NCBI RefSeq assembly: GCF_032062135.1
Contig: NC_092859.1
Location: 159,771,210-159,835,209, forward strand
Source of the DNA: Pyxicephalus adspersus
Lineage: Eukaryota; Chordata; Amphibia; Anura; Pyxicephalidae
Direction of reading: 5' to 3'
DNA: 64,000 nucleotides
In this document: positions 46,041 through 57,049 of the stretch, one piece after another
Layout: the number at the start of each line of letters is the position of its first letter
Numbering within the stretch: the stretch's first letter is position 1
Made by a program: the position numbers and the translations under genes
The notes under the pieces: model-generated
Told to the model about the DNA's origin: nothing
What the model saw: the letters and a program-made list of their open reading frames with translations, nothing else
Database searches by the model: none

Positions 46041-49000
46041 GTATGTTTTTTTAGTTTTATGAACAGGCATTTTATACAGGGCATGTAAATCTTACCAAGT
46101 AGTAGGATAGAAGAATGTCAAAATACCAATATATATGATATACAGATCTATACTCCCCACCTATTATAAATGTAGAAAAATAGTGATTACAAGGGCTTTT
46201 CAAAGAGTAACCCAAAATGGCATATGGATATAAGTATACTTGTTGAATAAAACCTGTGCATGTAATGGGCGGAATAGTGGAATTGTTATATTTATAATGT
46301 TTCAAGTTGGCCACCAATAAAACCCATTTAATGACTTTGATCTGAGCACTGGGTAAGACTCCTTTACCCACCCAAAGATCCACTCATTAGAGGCTATGAG
46401 CTCCTGCACTGCACCTATACATCACTATCACTATACTATACATCCCTACTGGTGCATGTTTCCTATTATGGCCACTAGCACCATGATATTGACTTTTATC
46501 ACAAACATTAATTTCTGTTTGCCCCGATGATGACTTCAGGTGCTGTGACTTCCCTGTCATGCTAACACAGGCTCTGCCACCACTATGGTCACCCGCCTAG
46601 TTACTTATACCCAAAATCCCCAGGAGGAGAAACAGTGAATGGATCAGGCAGAGAGGAAGGCCGACCAAACTGCCCAACACCACCCTCCTCCACTCACTCA
46701 AATATCAGGGCAGAGGCAGCAATTACAGATCAAAAAAAGGATCAGAACTGATGATTTATTAGTTTGTGCAATTGTTTTTTCTTTTCAGGTCTTGGAGGAA
46801 TTCTCCTCTCAGGTGGACAGGATAGACTGGCCATCTGGCTCTCCAGCTACCATTAAGTACAATGCCTTGGACTCTTATCTCGCTAAGTACCAGGTAAGTG
46901 TTTTTTTTTATAATCATAGGTATTAATGTTTGCAATTGTTGCTTCCAGTTCAGGTATTGGTTGGGATAAAATATACATTGGCAATTTACCATGCTGGTAT
47001 ATATATGTGTGCCTTGTTAAATTGTGTGTCCTTTCTGTATGTTAGAAGAGGGTTTATGGCAAGTCCTGGCCTTTTGGGGTAGATCTAAACATGATTGTAC
47101 GGAGGTCATATGATAAAATTTTTAACAAGTATATGGCCAAACCAATCTGACAGCCACTATTGCTAGTGTTATCAAAGGATGATCAGATTCTGTGCAGTGG
47201 TGATCAGTGCCTTGATCACCTTGCTGTAATTACACTAAATTGGCAATCAGAAACCTGAATGGAATAATTGGTCGCCATATTTGAAATTGGCCAGTTACAT
47301 AGAAGCGATTATTAGCGCATAACAAAGGTGCTGATAATGTCAGTTGATTGTCACGTTTATCAATAAGTAGAACGCAAACAAGGTGTTGACTCTGCAGACT
47401 GATCACAAGCCCTATAAAAGAGTCCCATAGTGTAAAAAAAAAATAACGGGCACAAATATTAAGCATTGCAATGTCCTCCATATGTGCGCTTCATAGCACC
47501 AGCTTCACTCCCATCTATTAGAAGAACCCTGTGAAAGTTCTATGATTAAAAATCTCTGATCATGAAGGTCTCTGAGAACACTCAGGGGAGCTTTACATGT
47601 CTGCAGACCCCTAGCTGACCTAATAAATATCCCTCATAGTCTTCTTTAGACTTCTAATGCTCTCTAGCAGCCATGATGTATGAATTCAGACAATTGTGTG
47701 CTATTTGAACTGAAGTTGGTGTATTTCTGTCTAATTGACCATTTCCATCTGGCTTATCCTGTGCTTCATGGCTTTTAGCATTGTTTGGCAACGATGTTCT
47801 AGTTATCATGTGACTGCCATGATGAATTCCACAGTTTACTATTCTGTGTTCCTATATCTGTATAAATGTCCCTCGGTTTGCCCCTAGAGTTATTAAACAC
47901 TGAGCTCAGTGCAAGGGAAGCAATGTTCTCCCATGATGTATAATCGTAGTCATGCCATAACTTAAAACTGGCTTTTTCTGTGTTTTTTCAGAATCCTCAG
48001 GAAGCTGATCCAATGAGTAGAGTACAAGCCGAGCTGGACGAAACCAAAATTATCCTGGTAATTGTTATCATCCGTTGGAGAATTTACGTCTTATTTTTAG
48101 ATAGTGTGGAGAAAAGTTCTTGTTTTTGTAAGGTTTTTATCCCTGTCTGTATTCTCATTGGGAAGATTTCTGGTCACTCTGTTTCCCAGTGACACCAGGA
48201 CCAAAACTTAACTGTATTGGATGTCCCTAAAGCTACGTACACACTTCCAATTATTATCGTTTGTAAACGAACGACGAATGATCCTGCACGATATCTGCGA
48301 ACGATCGTATAGCACCGATCCTGNNNNNNNNNNNNNNNNNNNNNNNNNNNNNNNNNNNNNNNNNNNNNNNNNNNNNNNNNNNNNNNNNNNNNNNNNNNNN
48401 NNNNNNNNNNNNNNNNNNNNNNNNNNNNNNNNNNNNNNNNNNNNNNNNNNNNNNNNNNNNNNNNNNNNNNNNNNNNNNNNNNNNNNNNNNNNNNNNNNNN
48501 NNNNNNNNNNNNNNNNNNNNNNNNNNNNNNNNNNNNNNNNNNNNNNNNNNNNNNNNNNNNNNNNNNNNNNNNNNNNNNNNNNNNNNNNNNNNNNNNNNNN
48601 NNNNNNNNNNNNNNNNNNNNNNNNNNNNNNNNNNNNNNNNNNNNNNNNNNNNNNNNNNNNNNNNNNNNNNNNNNNNNNNNNNNNNNNNNNNNNNNNNNNN
48701 NNNNNNNNNNNNNNNNNNNNNNNNNNNNNNNNNNNNNNNNNNNNNNNNNNNNNNNNNNNNNNNNNNNNNNNNNNNNNNNNNNNNNNNNNNNNNNNNNNNN
48801 NNNNNNNNNNNNNNNNNNNNNNNNNNNNNNNNNNNNNNNNNNNNNNNNNNNNNNNNNNNNNNNNNNNNNNNNNNNNNNNNNNNNNNNNNNNNNNNNNNNN
48901 NNNNNNNNNNNNNNNNNNNNNNNNNNNNNNNNNNNNNNNNNNNNNNNNNNNNNNNNNNNNNNNNNNNNNNNNNNNNNNNNNNNNNNNNNNNNNNNNNNNN

Positions 49001-52000
49001 NNNNNNNNNNNNNNNNNNNNNNNNNNNNNNNNNNNNNNNNNNNNNNNNNNNNNNNNNNNNNNNNNNNNNNNNNNNNNNNNNNNNNNNNNNNNNNNNNNNN
49101 NNNNNNNNNNNNNNNNNNNNNNNNNNNNNNNNNNNNNNNNNNNNNNNNNNNNNNNNNNNNNNNNNNNNNNNNTCGTTCATCGTGCATGCTCAGAACATGC
49201 ACGATCACTGAACGACCGTACACACGATAGATGGTCAACGATCGTCGTCCGATCCGCCGGTCCGGTCGTTCATTTCCAACGACTATCCTCGTTCGTCGCG
49301 TCGTTGGTTACTTTTTTTAAAAACGATTTTTGGCCAATCGGTCGTTCGTCGTTCGTTCGTCATTCATTTCCAATGATAAAAATTGGACGTGTGTATGCAG
49401 CTTAAGACAGACAGACACACAGTAATTATCACCCAGCATTGTGTCCTGCGTACACACGTTCAATAATTGTCATTGGATCTGTCACGATCCTTTACAACCA
49501 CAAAAGACTGAACAAGCTCTGTACGTACAGCACTGTTCTGGTCTATGGAGAGAGGAGAACGACTGAGTGGCACCTCGCTGTGCTCTCTCTCCCTACACTA
49601 GTATTACGATCATTCGTTGAATTCATTCATCGAAAGAGCGCTGTACACACGCCAGATTCACGTCTGATATCAGCCCTGAGGCAAATATGTGTATACGTAG
49701 CCTAACACTTCCCCACCATCAAAGAGAAAATTGTTTGTGCTCATCTTTTGGTTGACGAGAGATCTCTTCCTGTCAGTAAAGGGAAATCATGCCAATACAG
49801 ATACAGACATGGAAATTGTGACTTCAGAACTGTGACTTCATCAAGTCTGCCCCATTTATCATGTGTTTTTTTTACTTTTTCTATAGATCTGTGTTTGTCT
49901 CAACCATGGTAAAATTCACTTACTGTTCAATGACTCTACACCTGTGCTGGAAGTGTCACTTCTTTATATAAAATATCATGCTCTAAGGTTCCTTTCGCTA
50001 GTTTAAGGTCATATCCCATTTTCATTTTCATTGCTTCATATTCAGTACTCTGCCCTTCATGTATTCAGTCATGTCTCCCCTTCTCTTCTTTCATCAAGAC
50101 TGAACAAATTAAGTTTCTGGGTAGGTTTTATCCTTCAGACGTTTTAGTATTTTTGTTGCCTCTGGAGACATTCTATATTTTATTTAAGCCATTATGTTCT
50201 AAATCTGTCTGGGGTTTTATGCATTGACTGGACATAGTGCTGCTTGTTATGGTACAGAGATGAAGAATTCCTAATCATGGAGAGACGCTGAACCTTGGAA
50301 TACTTGTGAAGAGAGTTGTGTATTGAGGTAATGAATATTTTTTATTTTTTTGTCTTTATCAGCACAACACTATGGAATCGTTACTACAACGTGGAGAAAA
50401 ACTGGATGACCTAGTCAGTAAATCAGAAATACTTGGAACCCAGTCCAAAGCATTCTACAAAACGGTGAGTGCCAATAACGTGTTAAATTGTCTATAAAAT
50501 GTATGTAACCCGCGTGCTTCACATATGTGAAATTATTTTTGTTTTGCTTGGGCATGTTATGTCAGATTATGTATGTAGGCCATTTATATAGGATAAATAT
50601 ATAATATTTATTTATTGTGTGTGTTTTGTTTTGGAGTGCCATTCACAGGTAATTGTGGTGTGTGGGCACAGGTGTGTACCTTTTTAGTAGAGAGAAGTGG
50701 AGGTTTAAATAGCTACTCCTCATTCTGCAAGTACTTCTTTCCTGGCAATATTGGTCATCTTCGTCAGTAGTTACCTAAAGCAGGCATGACAATCACGATA
50801 TGACAGGTATTCATAATCTCATTGGTTAACACTCTGGTCTTTGCAGCGCTGGGTCCCAGGTTGGAATCTCGGCCAGGACATTATCTGCATGGAGTTTGCA
50901 GGTTCTCCCTACTTTGTATGGGTTACCTCCGGGTACTCCGGTTTCCTCCCACATCCCAAAAACATGCAGTTAGGTTAATTGGCTTCCCCCCCAAAAAATT
51001 GACCCATTAGATAGAAAGCCCCTTGTGACATGACTGTGGACTTTGTACAGCGCTGTGTAATATGTGGGCGCTATATAAATACTGTATAATCATAATAGTT
51101 CAGGTAAATCAAGTCTAATTGAACCCAGCAGGTCCCTGTACCAGCTAAGGGACTAAGGTATCTTGAAAGAAGGATTGGCAGCTGCAGCCCCAATAGGATT
51201 CTAGGGGAAGGTTTCCATAAGTACAGGTTAGCTGTGGTTTGCATGTAGAGTTCAGGATCAGTTATTTGTTACAAAAAGATCATAAACTGTGTATGGAGAA
51301 TTAAAAAAAATGACTGGAGCTTTTGCTTTAAGTAAACACTGGCACAAGGAACTTTTTATTCTGCCATTCCGTGTTCCCATGCACATCCTGCTTGCACCGC
51401 TCGCCTAATCTGCTCTCTTCCGATGATGTGAGCTCTGCACTCCCACTTGTTATTCCTTCCATGACCGCTGTTCTCATCTCCTAATCTTCTTTCAGAATCA
51501 CAGTCTTTGGTCTGCTTGGCATTAAATTCTCCTCCGTAAGCATCAAGAAAACTCTCCTCTAACTTTACTTTTTTCTGTTCTCCTTGAGTAAATGTATTCA
51601 AAAATGAATTCAGATTTTTTTATAGAATAGAATGATACTAAATGATAGTTATGTATAATTGCTCTGTCATAGATAGGACTGCTTCAGGAGGGATTCATTT
51701 GTACTTGAGTTTTCAATAACACCTTATTAACAATGTACATTAGCTGGGGTAACAATTCGGGTCTATTGACCCATTACTGATCTCAAACTTCTCTTTTCTG
51801 GGTTATGCTTTTGCTAGTTTGTTATTAAAGTGCATGGTGTGCATTGGATAGCTGATGACGCTCATAGTTTGCAGTGTGATGGAGCATAAAGATAGGAAAT
51901 GGTACTTGTGGTTTGGAGAGGATACTTGTGGTTTAAAAGGTGGGGGATATATAAAAAAGGAGGGTGTACTTGTGGTTTGCAATGTGGGGGATATATAGAC

Positions 52001-52723
52001 AGGAGAGGGTACTCATGGTTTGCAAGGTGGGGGAAATATAGAGGAGGGGATACTCATAGTTTGAAGGGTGGGGGAGATATAGACAGGAGAGGGTAGTCAT
52101 GGTTTGCAAGGTGGGGGAAATATAGAGGAAGGGAAACTCATAGGTTGAAGGCTGGGGGAGATATAGAGGAGGGGGTACTCATGGTTTGCATGGTGGGGTA
52201 GATATTGAGATGAGAGGGTACTCATAGTTTGAAGGGTGGGGGAGATATAGACAGGAGAGGGTAGTCATGGTTTGGAAGGTGGGGGAGATAGAGAGGAGGG
52301 GGTAATCGTGGTTTGCAGGGTGGGGGAAATATAGAGCAGAGAGAGGTTTTAATGGTTTGCAGGGTGGCCATAGCCAACAAGATAAGCTGGTACATTATTG
52401 CCAGGTGGGAAAACATGCTGGTCATTCACTTTTGAGCTGCCATCCTTGGTTTCCTAAGTGTCCTTGGATTAACATTTCAACACAATGATAGCAGATAGAT
52501 TTTTGCAATAGCTGCTTTTATTTCCATACAAAGTCCTCCTGAATTCTGCTTAGGTTTTCGGAGACTCTGCACACCCCATTCTCACATCTGTATGTAAAAC
52601 TCTAACAATCTAAATTTTCCAAATGTTTCTTCATTGCTTGCATTGCCTGCATTAACTTCATTCCGCTTCCTCCTGTTTTAATCTCAGGCTCGGAAGCAGA
52701 ACTCGTGCTGTGGAATCATGTGA
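43044..52723 (+). CDS. YKT6: YKT6 v-SNARE (R-SNARE), complete
   Basis: YKT6 is a lipid-anchored R-SNARE that drives membrane fusion in ER-Golgi, endosomal and autophagosomal traffic. Seven coding exons (43044-43147, 44174-44256, 44854-44954, 46789-46893, 47992-48057, 50363-50464, 52688-52723) join in frame to 198 residues, the human length. Residues 1 to about 131 form the longin domain, beginning MKLYSLSVFYKGDYKV. The SNARE motif follows, with the zero-layer Arg163 in LLQRGEKLDDL. The protein ends CCGIM (human CCAIM): Cys194 and Cys195 are the lipidated pair. The start lies in a strong context, GCCGCCATGA. All junctions are GT-AG. The gene is divergent from GCK, as in human. An assembly gap and miniature elements sit in the intron after 48057. 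Nothing suggests damage. Confidence 0.97.
43508..43621. repeat. GC-rich 33-bp triplication in YKT6 intron
   Basis: Three units of AACGCTGGTTGGGCGGGCGG plus CCGTAGCCGGGGG and a fourth partial unit. CpG-rich in AT-rich intron sequence, 360 bp after the first coding exon. Confidence 0.92.
44174..44256 (+). CDS. YKT6: YKT6 second coding exon
   Basis: The exon follows ctgtctacag and ends before gtgagt. It encodes VQETLTFTSQLIVERSEKGS, then VKEQ. This is part of the longin domain and aligns with human VQEFMTFTSQLIVERSSKG. Confidence 0.95.
44338..44442 (+). mobile_element. L2-type 3' end, degraded
   Basis: GTCCAAGAGTCCTCTGTCTC to AATATGTTGGTGCTACATAT in the YKT6 intron before coding exon 3. Confidence 0.55.
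44854..44954 (+). CDS. YKT6: YKT6 third coding exon
   Basis: The exon follows ctctatag and ends before gtaaga. It encodes YLCHVYVRNDSLAGVVVADA and then RVCFTLLDK, the most conserved stretch of the YKT6 longin domain (human YLCHVYVRNDSLAGVVIADN). Confidence 0.96.
45981..46034. repeat. (TA)n microsatellite
   Basis: Uninterrupted TA run of about 27 units in a YKT6 intron. Confidence 0.97.
46789..46893 (+). CDS. YKT6: YKT6 fourth coding exon
   Basis: The 105-bp exon follows cttttcag and ends before gtaagt. It encodes VLEEFSSQVDRIDWPSGSPA and ends DSYLAKYQ, the end of the longin domain (human DEFSKQVDRIDWPVGSPA). Confidence 0.96.
47992..48057 (+). CDS. YKT6: YKT6 fifth coding exon
   Basis: The 66-bp exon follows gttttttcag and ends before gtaatt. 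It encodes NPQEADPMSRVQAELDETKI plus IL, the linker and start of the SNARE helix. A gap-containing miniature transposon begins 170 bp downstream. Confidence 0.95.
48228..49404. mobile_element. GTACACAC-family miniature element containing an assembly gap
   Basis: The left end TAAAGCTACGTACACACTT and right end GTGTGTATGCAGCTTA match the family at 31711-32047. The middle (48324-49172) is N. The sequence next to the gap is rich in CGAACGA/TCGTTCG, which may fold strongly. The element lies in a YKT6 intron. Confidence 0.65.
48324..49172. other. Assembly gap
   Basis: 849 N inside a palindrome-rich miniature transposon in a YKT6 intron. Confidence 1.
49444..49704. mobile_element. Third GTACACAC-family miniature element
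   Basis: The element starts TCCTGCGTACACACG, has an internal CACGATCCTTTACAACC as in the 31711 copy, and ends GTGTATACGTAGCCTAA. It lies 40 bp after the gap-containing copy, so two elements are nearly head to tail. Confidence 0.6.
50363..50464 (+). CDS. YKT6: YKT6 sixth coding exon (SNARE core)
   Basis: The 102-bp exon follows ctttatcag and ends before gtgagt. It encodes HNTMESLLQRGEKLDDLVSK, then GTQSKAFYKT. It contains the zero-layer arginine that places YKT6 among the R-SNAREs. Confidence 0.97.
50816..51097 (+). mobile_element. tRNA-headed SINE in YKT6 intron
   Basis: The most complete copy here: TTGGTTAACACTCTGG head, B-box-like GGTTGGAATCTC, body with CATGGAGTTTGCAGG, and tail GTGGGCGCTATATAAATACTG followed by TATAATCATAATA. 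It lies 0.35 kb downstream of YKT6 coding exon 6. Confidence 0.78.
51893..52375. repeat. Degenerate 40-50 bp tandem repeat in last YKT6 intron
   Basis: About ten units of GGGTACTCATGGTTTGCA, AGGTGGGGGAGATATAGA and CAGGAGA with many variants, 310 bp before the last coding exon. Confidence 0.85.
52688..52723 (+). CDS. YKT6: YKT6 last coding exon with CCGIM lipidation motif
   Basis: The exon follows taatctcag and reads ARKQNSCCGIM then TGA (52721-52723). The two cysteines are the palmitoylation and prenylation sites of this family. The human ending is CCAIM. Confidence 0.96.
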   Translation, partial: ARKQNSCCGIM

Positions 52724-53196
52724 GGAGCATGGAGATGATCGGACAAAGGACAATGAACAAACATTACGATATCAGGGGGACTACACTACCAAATCTGCTG
52801 AAGTCTTGCCCTCCCCATTCCCAGCAGGGGGCAGTCAAATCAGCTCTGCCCTCCGGTCACTATCCTTTCTCCTTCATTTGCAAGTGTGGAGGTGGGGGTC
52901 TTTTTTCAATGTTTGTCTGTTGATGTGTGTTCAGTTTTTACTGTGAGATCAAATCTCCCCCAGAGCTGTCCCCAGCCACAGGTCCCCCCTGGATGATTTC
53001 TGTGCTCATTGTCTGTTTGATGCAAACATTCCTCTGAGATGTATAGTGGTGCTGAGTATCGCCATATATATCACAAACAAATGTCATTAAGCTGCAGAGT
53101 GGTGTTGAGTATTAATAGTTTGATAATGAAAATGTAACACAGACTATACTAATCCTACCCCGAAATGATCTCTCTTGGAAGGATGGGGCTCAGCCT

Positions 53197-53215
53197 CCCC
53201 CCCCCCCCCCCCCCC
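53197..53215. repeat. Poly(C) tract in YKT6 3'UTR
   Basis: A run of about 19 C after CAGCCT. Other homopolymer C/G tracts lie near 16771, 23272, 35745 and 36800. Confidence 0.95.
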
Positions 53216-53615
53216 ATATCCTTATAATAGATAGATGTGCTTTGAATGTCATATTAACTCCTTCCATGCCAGCAATCGACTCCTTTCAAGCCCACGGTTA
53301 ACCTCCTACTAAATGAAGAATAATGGATCTGAGCTCCTGGAGTTGTCATTGAAACCAAACCTGCATATTCACAGCTCACCCAAACATCCGGACTTTGTGA
53401 ATTAACCCTTTCTTGCTTTATGCTGAAGATCTTGCGTCTCTTTAATAGCGTCTTAACGAGGAATGTCTCGAGAGAGCCGGTGAGTTTGGATGCCTTTACT
53501 GAAAGGGTTAATTTTCATGCTGTATAGCTAAGTTATTAATGTATTTCAGTGTTTTTTTGTTTATTCACCAATTAATGTTTTTTTTTCCTATTATATCTTG
53601 GCTACATTGTATTTT

Positions 53616-53621
53616 AATAAA
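53616..53621 (+). other. Candidate YKT6 polyadenylation signal AATAAA
   Basis: AATAAA lies about 0.9 kb after the YKT6 stop in an AT-rich stretch and is followed by a T/G-rich segment. It is the clearest candidate; another AATAAA occurs near 53748. Confidence 0.4.
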
Positions 53622-53945
53622 GATTGGCTGAACCTTTCTGTACCAAATGCTGGAAAAAAGACAAATAAGTAAATTTGTAGGTGTTTCAAAGCTTTGTGTG
53701 GGCAGTCTTTGTATATATAGGTTAAATCTCTGTGTTGTGTATAAGTAATAAAATCTGTTTGTCATGTTCCAGATTAATATTATAGTGGTTTTAAGCCATC
53801 TCTGGGCAAATATTAAACCTTCCTCTAACCCAAATCTTTACTTTGTGAACAATTATATATCTGCCCGCATCCAATGTCCAGGTCTCTTAGTGCCATTCTC
53901 CAGGTGTCCACAAATCCAGCACTGCAGAAGTGTCCACACCAGCTA

Positions 53946-54753
53946 CAGGCTGTCCCAAAAGTCACGCCACTTCCTTTTTTCTATTTGGTTCCAGGTATCA
54001 TTCAGAGAGACTTGAGCCCATCAGCATATGCCAACTTGGGCTTTGCAGTTTTTGTATCATTCCCTATAACATGGCTTGCCAGTTAACATTGGAGCAATGT
54101 TGCAAAATTGCCGCTTGGCAAGAAGTTTTTTCGTCCCCGACTGCAGTTCAGCATGAGTTTGAGAAGTTTTATGGCTGCCCCACTGCTCCAACTGTAACAA
54201 AATTTGTGCTATCTATGGTAAGTTACTGGAAACAGGATCTGTTCTTGACAAACCACGCAGCGGAAGGCCCGCTACCTCTACCACCACCACCGATGAAAAC
54301 ACTGAACTCCTGGAGCAGGCAGGGAAGTCTATCTGGAGGGCTGCACTGGAACTCGGCATCAACAAAAGCTTTTTTCAGCAGATGCGATTAGCCTCTGCGC
54401 TCCACTGACTTTACACCTTGTGCCTTTTTTTTTGTGGGGTTATATCAAAAGTAAGCTGTATGCCACTAAGCCCCGTAAACTGTCAGCTTGAGGAAAGAAT
54501 CCGCACAGCTTGCAGCGAGGTCGGGGAATATATGCTTCAAAACGCCAGAGAGGTTTCTGTCCAATGGCTGAAAGTTGTGGAAAATTATGGCGCTCATGTG
54601 AAGGTATACAACTAGTCTTCAATGCCTTTGAACTTGATGTCAAACCTAGGAAGTAAAACTGCAAGGACTCCTTTGTTGATGCTAAAAGTGTGAATAAACT
54701 CTTGTGTAATTTTTAGCAATTAAAAGTGTATAGTGACTTTTGGGGACACCCTG
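53946..54753 (+). mobile_element. Mariner element with internally deleted transposase
   Basis: The terminal inverted repeats CAGGCTGTCCCAAAAGTCAC and GTGACTTTTGGGGACACCCTG are flanked by TA, the Tc1/mariner target. The plus strand encodes the N-terminal helix-turn-helix part LTLEQCCKIAAWQEVFSSPT (54077 on). After a frameshift come DKPRSGRPA and SIWRAALELGINKS, and then the C-terminal FFLWGYIKSKLYATKP at 54425-54475. The central catalytic DDE region is deleted. The family (LPRSGRP, DFFLWGYLKSKVY) is best known from arthropods. It sits 0.3 kb downstream of the YKT6 poly(A) signal. Confidence 0.85.
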
Positions 54754-55019
54754 TATAATAACCTGCAGATTCCGCAACTGGACTGCCATTGGAAAAGTGT
54801 TCATATCATGCAGACAGATGAAGAGTGTGGACAGCAAGAAGACAATCCACGTTATGTAGGCAGTGACATGAACCTTCAAAGGACAATCTGCTTCTCATGA
54901 ACAGAAAGAGAAGACTTGGGACTGGAATGTCACATGACTGAAGTTTAAGTGAGTAACAAGGACATTTAGATTGGGTTTTGTTTAAGGGAAGGGTCAGTTT
55001 AGATACATGCTTTTCTTTA

Positions 55020-55670
55020 TTAGGGTGCGGCACGGTCATTTCCCGAAGGTAATATACTGGAAAAATGAAGAATGGATGCCTGTTTAGAGCTAAGGGATCT
55101 GACAAGGGCCATATTGTCATAGCTGGAGTAGCCATGCTGATCCCCATCCACTGCTAAAAGTACCTACAATAAGCATCAGCGCTGGACCTTGGAGCAATGG
55201 AAGAAGGTGGCCGGCTTTGGTACCACATTTTCTTCTGGATCATGGTCGGTTGCATCATTTACCAGGGAAAGAGATGGCAGAAGGGTGCACTATGGGTAGA
55301 AAGGAGGCTGGTAGAGGCAGCAAGATATTTTGTGGGTAGAAGGCAGGCTAGGGGGGCAGCAGGGTGCAGTATGGGTAGAAGGCAGGCAGGTTGAGGCAGC
55401 AGGGTGCATTATGGGAGATGGCAGGCAGGTGGAGGCAGCAGGGTGCACTATGAGTAGCAGGCAGGTGGAGGCAGCAGGGTGCACTATGAGTAGCAGGCAG
55501 GCTGCTGGAAGCAACAGGGGGCTCTAGAGGAAGATGCCAGGCTGGTGGAGGCAGCAGGGTGCATTAAGGGTAGAAGGCAATGTGAACTAAGGACGCAGCT
55601 GCTGATGGCTTAGTGCTGGATAGCACAGAGGTCTTGATCGGTTTAATATTTTGGCTGATCAGTGTATGTT
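55020..55670 (+). mobile_element. Tc1-like transposon remnant, 3' end
   Basis: The right end TGGCTGATCAGTGTAT (55652-55667) is the terminus of a Tc1-like family widespread in fish and frogs. Internal sequence matches its transposase gene: CATGCTGATCCCCATCCACT (55130-55149), GGAGCAATGGAAGAAGGTGG (55192-55211) and the following 100 bp. Frameshifts abound, and the left terminus was not found. A minisatellite has expanded inside it at 55300-55565. Confidence 0.7.
55300..55575 (+). repeat. Minisatellite derived from Tc1 transposase codons
   Basis: About six imperfect units of 35-41 bp share GGTGGAGGCAGCAGGGTGCA and a TATGGGTAGAAGGCAGGC-like half. The consensus equals the GCTMGRRQAGGGS codons of the surrounding transposase remnant, so the array appears to have grown from the element itself. 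Confidence 0.75.
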
Positions 55671-55899
55671 GGCAGTTAAAGAGAATTCTTGCTGATATTG
55701 ATGCAGTACATTCATGAATCTATAGTCCCAGAACACGTGCTACCATCTGATGAAATGGTGCTAGCCATGGCACTGCATCGGCACTAAAAGTACATGATTG
55801 TTTTGCTTTATTCAGTGGTTTTTCGTTATTAATTTTTCTTTGGACCCTTTTCTTTTTTATAACAAATGTTTAGAATAAATATAGACTCATATTCTATGC

Positions 55900-55985
55900 C
55901 AGTGTTTCTCAACAGTTGGTCTGTAGATTCCTTGGGTACATTGGCACCTATCAGGGGGTACTCCAGGGTCCACAGACAATATGGC
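55900..55985. repeat. hAT-end-like CAGTGTTTCTCAAC repeat
   Basis: CAGTGTTTCTCAACAGTTGG, then GGTACTCCAGGGTCC. It is the left end of the same family as 23423-23500. Confidence 0.4.
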
Positions 55986-57049
55986 AGACAGTGGTATGAT
56001 TAGGGTAAAAAATAACACATATAGGAACTGTGGATTTGCTTCCTTTGTGCCCTGGCTATCCTCCCACAGTCACTGATTTGCCATCCAGAAGAAGAGTTGA
56101 TTGGTAGCATTTGTGGACTCCAAATGGATTCAGCACTCTTACTCGTGCCAGCTTCCAACTATTTTACTTGAAACGCGCCAGCTGCTTCTACATCTAAAAC
56201 TCATGCCTGTGTATGAAACTCTCATATCTGGCTGCCAGCCTATTTGCCTTAATGCCAACTGAGAGGACTTCCTGCAGCCTTGTATATTGTGCTGATCGGC
56301 AAGGGCGGCGATTCTGCAATAAAGCAGCAAATACATTGTGAGGAGAAATCACATAGAAATCAGAGGAAGCCGGTACAACTGCGCAAGACTGAAGAGGGAC
56401 TGGAGGGCAGATTTAATAAGGGAAGGGTGGGATGCAGATTTAGCAGAGGGTAATGAGTAATTAGCGAAGTAATACGTTTCTATTTCAAATGTAAGAAGAA
56501 GGCTTCAAGCAACAGGTTTGGAAGATCAAGAACAAGAACCAATGCTAAAATGGTAAAATAAGAAAGAGAGACTTGCTTGGGCCAGTAGACTAGACTGCAT
56601 CACAAAAAATGAATATTGTCTGCTACTTGTGTCCTATACTAAATCAAGTGCGCTGAATCTGAATCTAAATTCTGATTCTGCCTAGGACGTCAGGATCTTA
56701 AGTTAACTACGTGTATAGACGCGATTAGCTACATTATCTTGTTCCGCAGTTACTATGTAATCTCTATACATAACTAACTTTTGCCTCATAGTTCCATGAC
56801 ATTACAAAAATGTAGTTTTATGTTGCAACAACATACACAATTACACATAATTCACCTGAGTCCTTGTTTAAAACACATATACACTTCAGAAGTGTTTTAG
56901 GCACTTGATTTTGGGTTTGTGGCTCTCTGCTGTCTCCTGTTGCAGAAACCAGCAGTAGTCACCCATCATGTTGGGGTTGCAACGGCCTTGATGTGGGAAG
57001 ATGGGAAGAAGTCCAGATGGGAATGTAAGAAATGAATTTTAAGTGACAT
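55986..57049. other. Unassigned interval
   Basis: No coding or repeat family recognised between the hAT-like end and the decayed repetitive gene. Confidence 0.5.

Noticed and set aside
48174..49405. Long open frames of 308-394 residues
   Set aside because: They are open only because they run through N; not coding.
50816..50890. Possible tRNA gene
   Set aside because: Only degenerate A/B-box similarity and no cloverleaf; it is the head of a SINE with an L2-type tail.
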